Shown: positions 7,828 through 14,642 of the stretch, in pieces
How positions within the stretch are numbered: position 1 is the first letter of the stretch
How the letters are laid out: every line of letters starts with the position of its first letter
Made by a program: the position numbers and the translations under genes
Assembly (NCBI GenBank): GCA_903831635.1
Contig: CAIKYN010000142.1
Span: 1-29,900 of the forward strand
From: an uncultured Spartobacteria bacterium
GTDB taxonomy: Bacteria; Verrucomicrobiota; Verrucomicrobiia; Chthoniobacterales; UBA6821
Reading direction: 5' to 3'
Length of the DNA stretch: 29,900 nt
Notes under the pieces: model-generated
Told to the model about the DNA's origin: nothing
Seen by the model: the letters and a program-made list of their open reading frames with translations, nothing else
Database searches by the model: none

Positions 7828-9227
7828 AGTTGAAATCGTCATTACCCGAACCTGCATGGCCCGCGATCATGACGGGTCAAGCCGCGATACTTCAGTCGCT
7901 TCTGCGTCAGTATGACGTGTCGCAGTGGTGGACGGCCGAGCAACTTCGGGAGGCCCAGTTCCTCCAACTCTCTCAACTCGCGGAACACGCCTTCCGCACG
8001 GTCCCTTTCCATGCCGAGCGGCTGAGGGATGCCGGATTCGTTTCCGGAATGCAAATGACACCGCAGATCTGGAGCCGGCTTCCAATCCTCACCCGAGACG
8101 ATGTCCGGGATGCCGAGGAAAAACTCCGTGCTTCCTCCTATCCCGCTTCCTTCGGGGGCACCAATACGGCTAGTTCGGGAGGGTCGACCGGTATTCCGGT
8201 GAGGGTGTTGAAGACCGCTCTGGACGAGATCATCTGGCGATCCGTTCATCTTAGGGAACTTGAGTGGAACGGGGTCGATCCGAGCCTTGAAATCGCAAAC
8301 CTCAGGGGGGTCGGCAATCACCTTGAAAAAATGAGAAAAACCCCCGAGTCCTTTCCCGGGGTCTTCGAGGATGCAGGAGGAGTGATCATGCCCGACTGGG
8401 GGGTGCCGGCATCGCTGATCTGGAATACCGGATCCATGGGATTCCTGCAACCCTCGGAGCCGTTACAGACTCAGGCCGGATTCCTTATCCAGCGTCGGCC
8501 GGCTTATCTCATCATACGCCCCTCGGGGCTACGATTGCTCCTTTGTTATTTCCGGGAACAAGGGCTCATCATGGATTCGCTGAAATCCGTCTGGACGATG
8601 AGCGAGTCGGTGGATGAGAGCCTCAGGGAACTTTGTCGAGAGATCTTCGGTTGCCCGATCTTCAATAGCTACACCGCCAATGAGACGGGCTATATCGCTC
8701 TCCAGTGTCCTCAGGGGACGAACTACCATGCGGTTTCCGAATCCGCACTGGTGGAAGTCGTGGACGAGCGGGGGAATGCCTGCAAGCCGGGTGAAATTGG
8801 TCGGGTGCTGGTGACGCCGCTGCACAACTACGCGATGCCACTGCTGCGTTATCAGGTGGGGGACGAGGCCGAGGTGGGGCCCCCCTGTTCTTGTGGCAGG
8901 GGGCTTTCCTCACTGAGACGGATTGTGGGCCGACTGGATGACTACGTGACGTTGAGGTCCGGTGAGCGGCGAAAGGCCGATGTCCTGCATTACAAGATTT
9001 CAGAGATCCGGGCGATCCGGGAGTTTCAGTTGGTCCAGACCACCCTGGAAACAATCGAACTCCGCCTGGTGACCTCTAGAGCATTGAATGAAGAGGAAAA
9101 CAAGGTCCTCGAAGAAGTCATGAAAAAATCCTTCGGGGGGTATCTGAAGTGGTCGGTGCTCCTCGTCGAATCGCTTCCAAGAACCCAGGCCGGAAAGCTG
9201 CGGCAATTCCTCTCGGAGATCGGGTAA
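7824..9227 (+). CDS. PaaK/CapK-type adenylate-forming ligase, copy 5
   Basis: A 467-aa paralogue, intact. The ATP loop is SSGGSTGIP (117-125), then SYTANETGY, RYQVGDE, CSCGRGLS, GRLDDY (the canonical GRxDD form, unlike its sisters) and PRTQAGK near the C-terminus. C and H of the zinc-type tetrad are present. It carries a short insertion relative to copies 2-4 (MRKTPESFPGVF segment, around residues 170-182), in the region most variable between copies and perhaps near the acyl pocket (inference). The start is supported by the ATGA overlap with the remnant upstream and an AAGGAG. The C-terminal block at 9081-9152 is nearly identical to copy 3. It is the last ligase of the tandem array; a 79-bp spacer follows. 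Confidence 0.88.
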   Translation: MKLKSSLPEPAWPAIMTGQAAILQSLLRQYDVSQWWTAEQLREAQFLQLSQLAEHAFRTVPFHAERLRDAGFVSGMQMTPQIWSRLPILTRDDVRDAEEKLRASSYPASFGGTNTASSGGSTGIPVRVLKTALDEIIWRSVHLRELEWNGVDPSLEIANLRGVGNHLEKMRKTPESFPGVFEDAGGVIMPDWGVPASLIWNTGSMGFLQPSEPLQTQAGFLIQRRPAYLIIRPSGLRLLLCYFREQGLIMDSLKSVWTMSESVDESLRELCREIFGCPIFNSYTANETGYIALQCPQGTNYHAVSESALVEVVDERGNACKPGEIGRVLVTPLHNYAMPLLRYQVGDEAEVGPPCSCGRGLSSLRRIVGRLDDYVTLRSGERRKADVLHYKISEIRAIREFQLVQTTLETIELRLVTSRALNEEENKVLEEVMKKSFGGYLKWSVLLVESLPRTQAGKLRQFLSEIG

Positions 9228-9306
9228 GCGGAGTGTCACTCATTATGATTGTATCGATCGGTGATGGGGGTAGTTTCGTTGATTCATTCCACCACCAATA
9301 CTCGAC

Positions 9307-10173
9307 TTGAAATCGATCCAAATCTCCCTGCTCCGAGGTGTCTGCCAACTTCCCGGCTATGTGGCCCATGCCAAAGGCTTTTTCAAGGACTCCGGAATGA
9401 ATGTCGAAGTTTCGGTCGCGCCGACGGCTTGGATGATTCCGGAGCGGCTTATCAGTGGCGAGGTTCACTTTGCCGTCATGCCATGGACGCGTGTGGTCTC
9501 CGCGCGTGTGGCGGGGGAGCCTCTGGTGGTGGTCTGTGGTTCTGGTCACGAGGAGGCAGCGATTGTGGTGCGTCAGGGAATCGAGATCGATCAGGTGAGG
9601 AAGGTTGCCGTACCTCAGAAAGGAGGCATCAAGGATCTCACCGCCATGGGACTGCTGGAGAGCATGGGGTGGAACGGCGCTGATCTTGTCAGGATGCCTT
9701 CGGGTGACGGCGCCATCCTGGCGCTCGTGGGGCGCGGAGCCGATGCCGCCTCGATGATCGAGCCTTACGCCACCATGCTCGCAGAGCTTGGGATCGCCAG
9801 AATTGTGAAGAGAACGGGCGATCTCTGGCCCGGTGCTCCCGGCTGCTCGCTGACGACGACGGACAGCATGATCAACGAAAGCCCCGAGATTGTCCGTGAT
9901 TTTGTCGATGCCTTCGTAAGGGGGGCACGCTATGCCGAGGCCAACCCCGATGAGGCAGCCCGTATCGCCGAGGGGTACATGGGAATCGGTGAGGAGTTCA
10001 TCAAGAAAGCCCTTATCTCCAATCGCCCCAATCTCCGCGCCTTCGACAACAAGATGGCGGTTGATAATGTGATCGGCCTGATGCTGAAGATGCAATACAT
10101 CGATGCGATGCCGCCCAGTGCGTTTTACAACGGATCCTTCCTCCCTGAGGACTCCCTAATTCCCAGGGCATGA
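9307..10173 (+). CDS. Substrate-binding-protein-fold (NMT1/SsuA-like) protein without signal peptide
   Basis: This 288-aa protein resembles SsuA/TauA/THI5 (NMT1) proteins: a QISLLRG strand, AHAKGFFKDSGMNVEV (20-35), then APTAWMIPERLISGEVHFAV, a PQKGGIKDL segment and SMIEPYATMLAELG. It starts at TTG (9307). The frame is closed by TGA at 9280 and has no ATG before the conserved region, so there is no room for a signal peptide or lipobox. No permease or ATPase is nearby, and the gene overlaps the following glycosyltransferase by ATGA. A cytosolic role is therefore likelier than transport. Precedents for enzymes on this fold are THI5-type pyrimidine synthases and MqnA/MqnD of menaquinone synthesis. 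The activity here is unknown. A misassigned start is possible, since no good Shine-Dalgarno precedes the TTG. Confidence 0.75.
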   Translation: MKSIQISLLRGVCQLPGYVAHAKGFFKDSGMNVEVSVAPTAWMIPERLISGEVHFAVMPWTRVVSARVAGEPLVVVCGSGHEEAAIVVRQGIEIDQVRKVAVPQKGGIKDLTAMGLLESMGWNGADLVRMPSGDGAILALVGRGADAASMIEPYATMLAELGIARIVKRTGDLWPGAPGCSLTTTDSMINESPEIVRDFVDAFVRGARYAEANPDEAARIAEGYMGIGEEFIKKALISNRPNLRAFDNKMAVDNVIGLMLKMQYIDAMPPSAFYNGSFLPEDSLIPRA

Positions 10174-11321
10174 CGCGCCCGCTGCTTCTCTGCAGCGCCT
10201 ACCCGTTTGGATATGGTCCGGTGGTGAAGCTAATGCTTCTGGCCGAGAAGTTGCGTCAGGTGGGGTTCAGGACTCTCTTTGCAGGCTCGGGGATCGCGCT
10301 GACAGTGGCTTCCTCAAGCGGTCTCTTCGAAGAAGTCGTCGAGACCCAACCCGGAAGTAGCGATGCCCGGAGGATCATCGGTTCGGCTGATGCATTACTC
10401 TCGGTCATGGAGAGGGATCTGACCCGGGACGCCCTGGAGGTGTCCAAGACGGTCTATGTCGTCGATAGCCTCCGTTGGATGAGAGAGGAAATACCGCGCC
10501 CCTTTCTTCAGGCGCGGGAATATTGGTGCCAGCGGTTTCTTCCTTCTGACGTTGATCCCGCACCAGGCACCCTCGTCGGCCCGCTGGTGAAACCGATGGT
10601 CACCTCCCATCCATGCCGACGTTCTGGACTGGTAGTCAATCTAGGGGGGTGTGAGACAGCGGCGGGCCCATCCGAGGAGGATATTCACTACGGTAAATTC
10701 ATCGTGATGGGGATTGAAGCGATGTTGGCACGCCGAACCACCCCCAATCGTAAGGAGACAGTCCGATTGATCGCTGGGAAGCGATGCATTGAACGTCTCA
10801 CGAAGGACTTGCCTGACTGCAGGATTACGATGGAATCGGTCACTCATTCAGAGGCTCTGCGGCTTTTTGACGGGGCTGAGTCTGTGCTGACTTCGCCGGG
10901 ACTGACGACGACTCTGGAGTGCTTTCAACTCGGGGTGCCGACTTTTTTTCTGCCGCCCCAAAATTATTCCCAATCGAAGATCCTCTCTCTTTTGGCGCAT
11001 GAGGGTCTTGCTCCCGGATTTTTTGATTGGAGTCATGCAGGGTCCTATATGCCAAATCTTTCCCTTGAAGATCTTCCGCTTGAGGAGAGGACTCCAGCGA
11101 TCCGCAGGACCATCAAATCTTTGGGCGCGCTCTCCAAACACTCCGTGTTGAAGTCCTCGGAACTTCTGGGGGAGCACATTAGGGACTGGATCACGCAGGA
11201 TCGCGGAGCAATCGCGGAACGTCAGCACGGTTTCTTCGAGTCGCTTGGAGCCAATGGAGTCGACTCTATCGTCTCTTACCTCCTCAAAGCATTCGGTCTC
11301 GCATCAGCATTGGGGAACTGA
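10170..11321 (+). CDS. GT-B-fold glycosyltransferase (MurG/GT28-like)
   Basis: A 383-aa protein with two Rossmann-like halves. The N-terminus, LLLCSAYPFGYGPVVKLMLL, resembles the glycine-rich acceptor-side loop of GT-B enzymes. VVNLGGCE (155-162) opens the second half. TSPGLTTTLECFQLGVPTFF (241-260) is the sugar-nucleotide binding region typical of GT1/GT28 families, with the expected glutamate at 250. PPQNYSQ follows, equivalent to the D/N-Q motif that contacts the sugar. There is no membrane segment. It overlaps the substrate-binding-fold gene upstream by ATGA, so the two are probably made together. Donor sugar and acceptor cannot be deduced. Confidence 0.75.
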   Translation: MTRPLLLCSAYPFGYGPVVKLMLLAEKLRQVGFRTLFAGSGIALTVASSSGLFEEVVETQPGSSDARRIIGSADALLSVMERDLTRDALEVSKTVYVVDSLRWMREEIPRPFLQAREYWCQRFLPSDVDPAPGTLVGPLVKPMVTSHPCRRSGLVVNLGGCETAAGPSEEDIHYGKFIVMGIEAMLARRTTPNRKETVRLIAGKRCIERLTKDLPDCRITMESVTHSEALRLFDGAESVLTSPGLTTTLECFQLGVPTFFLPPQNYSQSKILSLLAHEGLAPGFFDWSHAGSYMPNLSLEDLPLEERTPAIRRTIKSLGALSKHSVLKSSELLGEHIRDWITQDRGAIAERQHGFFESLGANGVDSIVSYLLKAFGLASALGN

Positions 11322-11341
11322 TATCGATCCAAACTTAAAGC

Positions 11342-12724
11342 ATGATGGCTCCCACTTCCTCTCTTTCCGGGCACTACGATCTGCCTTATCTGCCCGACAA
11401 CTCTACGATGAGGGATATCGAGGAGGCCCTAGGTCAACAGCATTATCTCTCCTATGCTCCGCCCAACATCTACCCGATGTCTGCACCGGCATTCCAAGAG
11501 GATGCCGCCATTCGTCCCCCGCACACGGGGGGACCGCTGGGGCTCTATGTTCATATCCCTTTCTGCAAATATGCCTGCAGTTTCTGCTTCTATGCCAAAA
11601 GCATCGGCGATAACCGCGACACGATGGTCCGCTATGTGGAGGCGTTGGAGCGCGAGTTGGAATGGGTGCCATCCGGTACGCCGCTGACGCAGGTCTTCGT
11701 TGGAGGGGGAACCCCGACGGCACTCCCTCCCGATCTGCTCGATCGTTCACTCACGGCCGTTTTCAGGAACGTCGGAACGAGTGTGCTGACGCACACTGTC
11801 GAGTGCTCACCCGACACGCTCACGGATGAACACATCGCGGTTATTCGCGGTCACGGGGTTGGCAGGGTCAGCATGGGCATTCAGTCCACCCACGATGAGA
11901 CGCTTGAACTCATCCGACGGAAACATGCCGGAAATGTGGCTCTGGACACGTGCAGGAAACTCGTTGCCAGCGGCCTCATGGTGAATATCGATCTGATCTA
12001 CGGTTTGCCCGGGCAGACCATGGAGCATTTCCGCAGGGACTTTGATCTCGTCGCTGCCAGCGGAGTCCATTCGGTCACCGCGTACAATCTGAGGGTGAAT
12101 GAAAAAACCCCCGTGGTCCGAAAATTAGGCGCGGAAGAACGTCTTGATACCTTATCTGGACTGATGCACTGGCGCTCCTTTGTGAAGAGTGTGGCTCTTC
12201 AAGCCGGCTACCGGCAGACGCGCTGTCATACCTTTGTTCGAAGTGATCGGGAGGATGCTGGCAGCAAGATTGCTGCGGACTTCAAGGATATGACGGGAAG
12301 GGGCGACCAGTTCAGTGCCGGCATGAGTGCCCGCTCCCGTTTGGGAGACCGTATTTATCGCAACGACCGGGTGATGAAGTCTTATGTCGAGAGCATCGAG
12401 AATGGATCCAGTCCTGTGAAAGAGACTTTTCAACTTGATGAGATGGGGAGAAAAATCCGGCATCTGGCACTGACTTTCGGTGAAGGGGAGGAGCTGAATC
12501 TTGCGGAATATGAGGCTCTTTTCGGGAATCCCTTTGAGCAGGATTTTGGGATACCTCTAATCCAAACCAGTCAGGCTGGTCTGGTCGAGGGAACGGCTAC
12601 GATTCGCCTCACTCATACAGGTCGCCTTCTCTACGATCGGGTAATGATGGCCTTTTATCCCGAGAACGTGAAGAGTTGGCTTCGGGAACGCGAGAGCATC
12701 GGCTTGGCTCCAAAGACCATTTAA
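11342..12724 (+). CDS. HemN/HemW-like radical SAM enzyme
   Basis: A 460-aa radical SAM protein. LYVHIPFCKYACSFCFYAK carries the CX3CX2C cluster motif at C75, C79 and C82, and GGGTP (121-125) is the SAM-binding motif. The pattern continues with ECSPDTLTDEH, GVGRVSMGIQS and DLIYGLPGQT, all characteristic of the coproporphyrinogen dehydrogenase (HemN/HemW) group. A C-terminal part of ~150 aa resembles the HemN C-terminal domain. Relatives outside haem synthesis include class C radical SAM methyltransferases and cyclopropanases of natural-product pathways. Since no other haem gene is present, a tailoring role is plausible (inference). Two adjacent ATG codons start the frame; either could be used. 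An N-terminal extension of about 65 residues precedes the conserved core. Confidence 0.85.
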   Translation: MMAPTSSLSGHYDLPYLPDNSTMRDIEEALGQQHYLSYAPPNIYPMSAPAFQEDAAIRPPHTGGPLGLYVHIPFCKYACSFCFYAKSIGDNRDTMVRYVEALERELEWVPSGTPLTQVFVGGGTPTALPPDLLDRSLTAVFRNVGTSVLTHTVECSPDTLTDEHIAVIRGHGVGRVSMGIQSTHDETLELIRRKHAGNVALDTCRKLVASGLMVNIDLIYGLPGQTMEHFRRDFDLVAASGVHSVTAYNLRVNEKTPVVRKLGAEERLDTLSGLMHWRSFVKSVALQAGYRQTRCHTFVRSDREDAGSKIAADFKDMTGRGDQFSAGMSARSRLGDRIYRNDRVMKSYVESIENGSSPVKETFQLDEMGRKIRHLALTFGEGEELNLAEYEALFGNPFEQDFGIPLIQTSQAGLVEGTATIRLTHTGRLLYDRVMMAFYPENVKSWLRERESIGLAPKTI

Positions 12725-12766
12725 AAGCACATCGGTGGTGGGGAGAGGAAAGGATGTCGAGGGCGG

Positions 12767-13477
12767 CTATTGGCAGAGGACACGTCCGTTTTCCTGCACG
12801 ATGATCGTCCATCCGGCACGTTGGAGTTCCGCTTTCAGTCTGGAAGCGGTCACATATCGCCTCCAAGGAACATACCATTCCGCCTCAATCTGTATGGCTT
12901 CCTGATACTTGGGGAACTGAGGCACACGCTGGTACAGGATCCCTGTCTCCTCAACGAATAGATTTTCGCCAAAGTCCCTTCCTGGTCGTTGGAGGGCTGT
13001 GCCGATGATAAAATATCCTCCCGCTTGAAGCATGGACCGGACGTTCTGAAATGTCCTCGCGCGTGCAGCATCCGAGACGATGCAGTGCAAACAGAAGTTA
13101 TCCACGATGAGGTCATATTTGGGGCCATCGCATGGCATCTGGGCAATGTCCCCCACTCTAAAAGAAATCGACAGACCACGCGTGGCGGCAAATTCCCGGG
13201 CAAGTTCAATGGCTGTGGCTGAGAGGTCGATACCCTCGACTTGGAAGCCTCTTGAGGCCAGATAGCAGGCCCCGGGACCTGTTCCGGTTCCGTATTCCAA
13301 TGCGTGCATCCCCGTGGTGCCGGAGGGGGGAAGTGCTGCCAGGACTTGTTCGAGAAATGGTTTCAGATCGAAGTCATCGAAACTTCTACCTGCATAATCT
13401 GCTGCCTTGCCTGAGGCATGACAAAGATCGCGGATCTTTGCATAACGGGTTTCCTGGAGTGCGATCTGAAAGTTCAT
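12767..13477 (-). CDS. Class I SAM-dependent methyltransferase
   Basis: A 236-aa protein when started at the ATG at 13477. The frame is open 57 codons further upstream, but that part lies within the upstream gene, and the ATGA overlap at 13474-13477 favours the internal start. Motif I is ALEYGTGTGPGACYL (59-73), with the acidic residue ending motif II at D84 (VEGIDLS). VGDIAQMP and YDLIVDNFCLHCI follow as motifs III-IV. This is the ordinary small-molecule methyltransferase fold; the methyl acceptor is unknown. It is the second gene of a two-gene operon with the DUF616 protein and converges on the radical SAM gene with only 42 bp between the stops. Confidence 0.82.
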   Translation of the reverse strand: MNFQIALQETRYAKIRDLCHASGKAADYAGRSFDDFDLKPFLEQVLAALPPSGTTGMHALEYGTGTGPGACYLASRGFQVEGIDLSATAIELAREFAATRGLSISFRVGDIAQMPCDGPKYDLIVDNFCLHCIVSDAARARTFQNVRSMLQAGGYFIIGTALQRPGRDFGENLFVEETGILYQRVPQFPKYQEAIQIEAEWYVPWRRYVTASRLKAELQRAGWTIIVQENGRVLCQ

Positions 13478-14613
13478 GGTATTGCCAGAGCGACGGCCCT
13501 GTCCTGACTGAAAATCATTTTTGAGTTCCTCCCCGGCAAACACATCGGGATCAGCTTTCGTGCGGGACCCCTGCCATGATCGTGATGCACCAACGCAAGG
13601 CATGGATGATTTCGCGCGCTGAAAGGGGGGTGCATGAGACGATGCCATGATGTGCCTGCCCCACGCAGTGCGTAATTAATGGCGAGTTGATCGCGTTTGC
13701 TGCCGTTTTGCATTTCCAGCCACCAGCGATCGAGGAAGTCTTGTGTTCTGGAATCACGAAGTTTGAAGGTCAGGAAATTGGCCTCGATCAGGTCATCGTG
13801 TTGGAACCCCCCTTTCCGATACCGGGCAACCTGTTTCCTCATGATCGTCGGCTTATCCTTCTTCTGAAGAATGCAGGCTCCCAGTTCCTGATAGATATTC
13901 CGGCGTATGGGATGGGGGATTGCTCCAATGGGATCCGGACTGGCAAGAAAACGGTCGAGCATGGGTTTCAAATTGCCAAGGATCATAATGTTGGCATCGA
14001 TCCAGATGGCTGTTTCATATGCCGGCAGCAACAAATGAGGGTGCATCTTCACATAGCGCGAGGTTCGCCCCGCATCCTTTTCACGGTAAGTCAGGGGACG
14101 CACCTCCCAGACACCTCCCCCCGAGACGCTCCTGTCTGAGAAGAGAACATAGTCGAAGCGGGGATCAAGTTTTTCGGGTATCTTGACACTGTCATAGTTT
14201 GCAGTAATTGAGGAGAAGATCGCCACGGTGGGAAAGATCCCGCGTCTTGCCAGTGCTTCCTTCCTCTTCCTATAGCGGGCGATGCGGCGGGATTCTCCCT
14301 CGGGATCAAGAAGGCGTCGGCAGACACTCTCGTTCAGCCCAATGAGTCCATAGTCCAGCCTGTCGTTGGGTGGATCCGAACTGCGGCGTTTTTTTATCGT
14401 GAGAAAATCGTCTGCAAGTGATTTCCACCGACGATGGGCCTCCTTCAGTCTGCCCTCGCGAAAGGCTGATTTAGCAGCCGCCACCCTCGCAAGAAGACGC
14501 TTGTGATCCCGGGAAAGCATTGGAGAATCCATGACGATGTTTTGGATATGGAAGATAGCTGAGTTCATCCCACAGTTCCCAATGCTTAATCTGGAAAAAA
14601 GCGAATAGCTCAC
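13474..14613 (-). CDS. TOD1/MUCI70-like (DUF616) glycosyltransferase-like protein
   Basis: A 379-aa protein whose central part matches the TOD1/MUCI70 (DUF616) glycosyltransferase-like pattern: FSSITANYDSVKIPE, YVLFSDR, GVWEVRPL, GRTSRYVKMHPHLLLP, WIDANIMI (204-211, the DxD-like site) and KRDQL (306-310). The N-terminal ~120 residues are basic, helical-looking and not recognised. The start is uncertain: ATG at 14613, 14568 or 14532 are all possible and none has a convincing Shine-Dalgarno. The stop overlaps the start of the methyltransferase by ATGA. The gene diverges from ligase copy 6 with only 29 bp between the annotated starts, so the promoters must overlap or one start lies further inside. 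Confidence 0.7.
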   Translation of the reverse strand: MSYSLFSRLSIGNCGMNSAIFHIQNIVMDSPMLSRDHKRLLARVAAAKSAFREGRLKEAHRRWKSLADDFLTIKKRRSSDPPNDRLDYGLIGLNESVCRRLLDPEGESRRIARYRKRKEALARRGIFPTVAIFSSITANYDSVKIPEKLDPRFDYVLFSDRSVSGGGVWEVRPLTYREKDAGRTSRYVKMHPHLLLPAYETAIWIDANIMILGNLKPMLDRFLASPDPIGAIPHPIRRNIYQELGACILQKKDKPTIMRKQVARYRKGGFQHDDLIEANFLTFKLRDSRTQDFLDRWWLEMQNGSKRDQLAINYALRGAGTSWHRLMHPPFSARNHPCLALVHHDHGRGPARKLIPMCLPGRNSKMIFSQDRAVALAIP

Positions 14614-14642
14614 GTGAGAGGGAAGCCAGCGAGCAACGAAGG

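Noticed and set aside
6965..7870. Long minus-strand frame (301 aa) opposite ligase copy 4
   Set aside because: It mirrors a conserved ligase gene. Comparable antisense frames recur at the same place in the other copies, as expected from codon bias, and show no recognisable domain.
5..9227. CRISPR or phage-type repeat array
   Set aside because: The periodic similarity is due to 1.4-kb paralogous genes; there are no short regular repeats and spacers.
9118..10095. Minus-strand frame of 325 aa opposite ligase copy 5 and the binding-protein-fold gene
   Set aside because: It spans two real genes and their spacer, has low-complexity His/Arg-rich composition and no family resemblance.
9307..10173. 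ABC importer operon
   Set aside because: Only the binding-protein fold is present. It lacks a signal peptide, and no permease or ATPase gene is in the window.
13478..13648. 57-codon N-terminal extension of the methyltransferase at 12767
   Set aside because: It overlaps the DUF616 gene completely, and the ATGA overlap plus family alignment favour the start at 13477.
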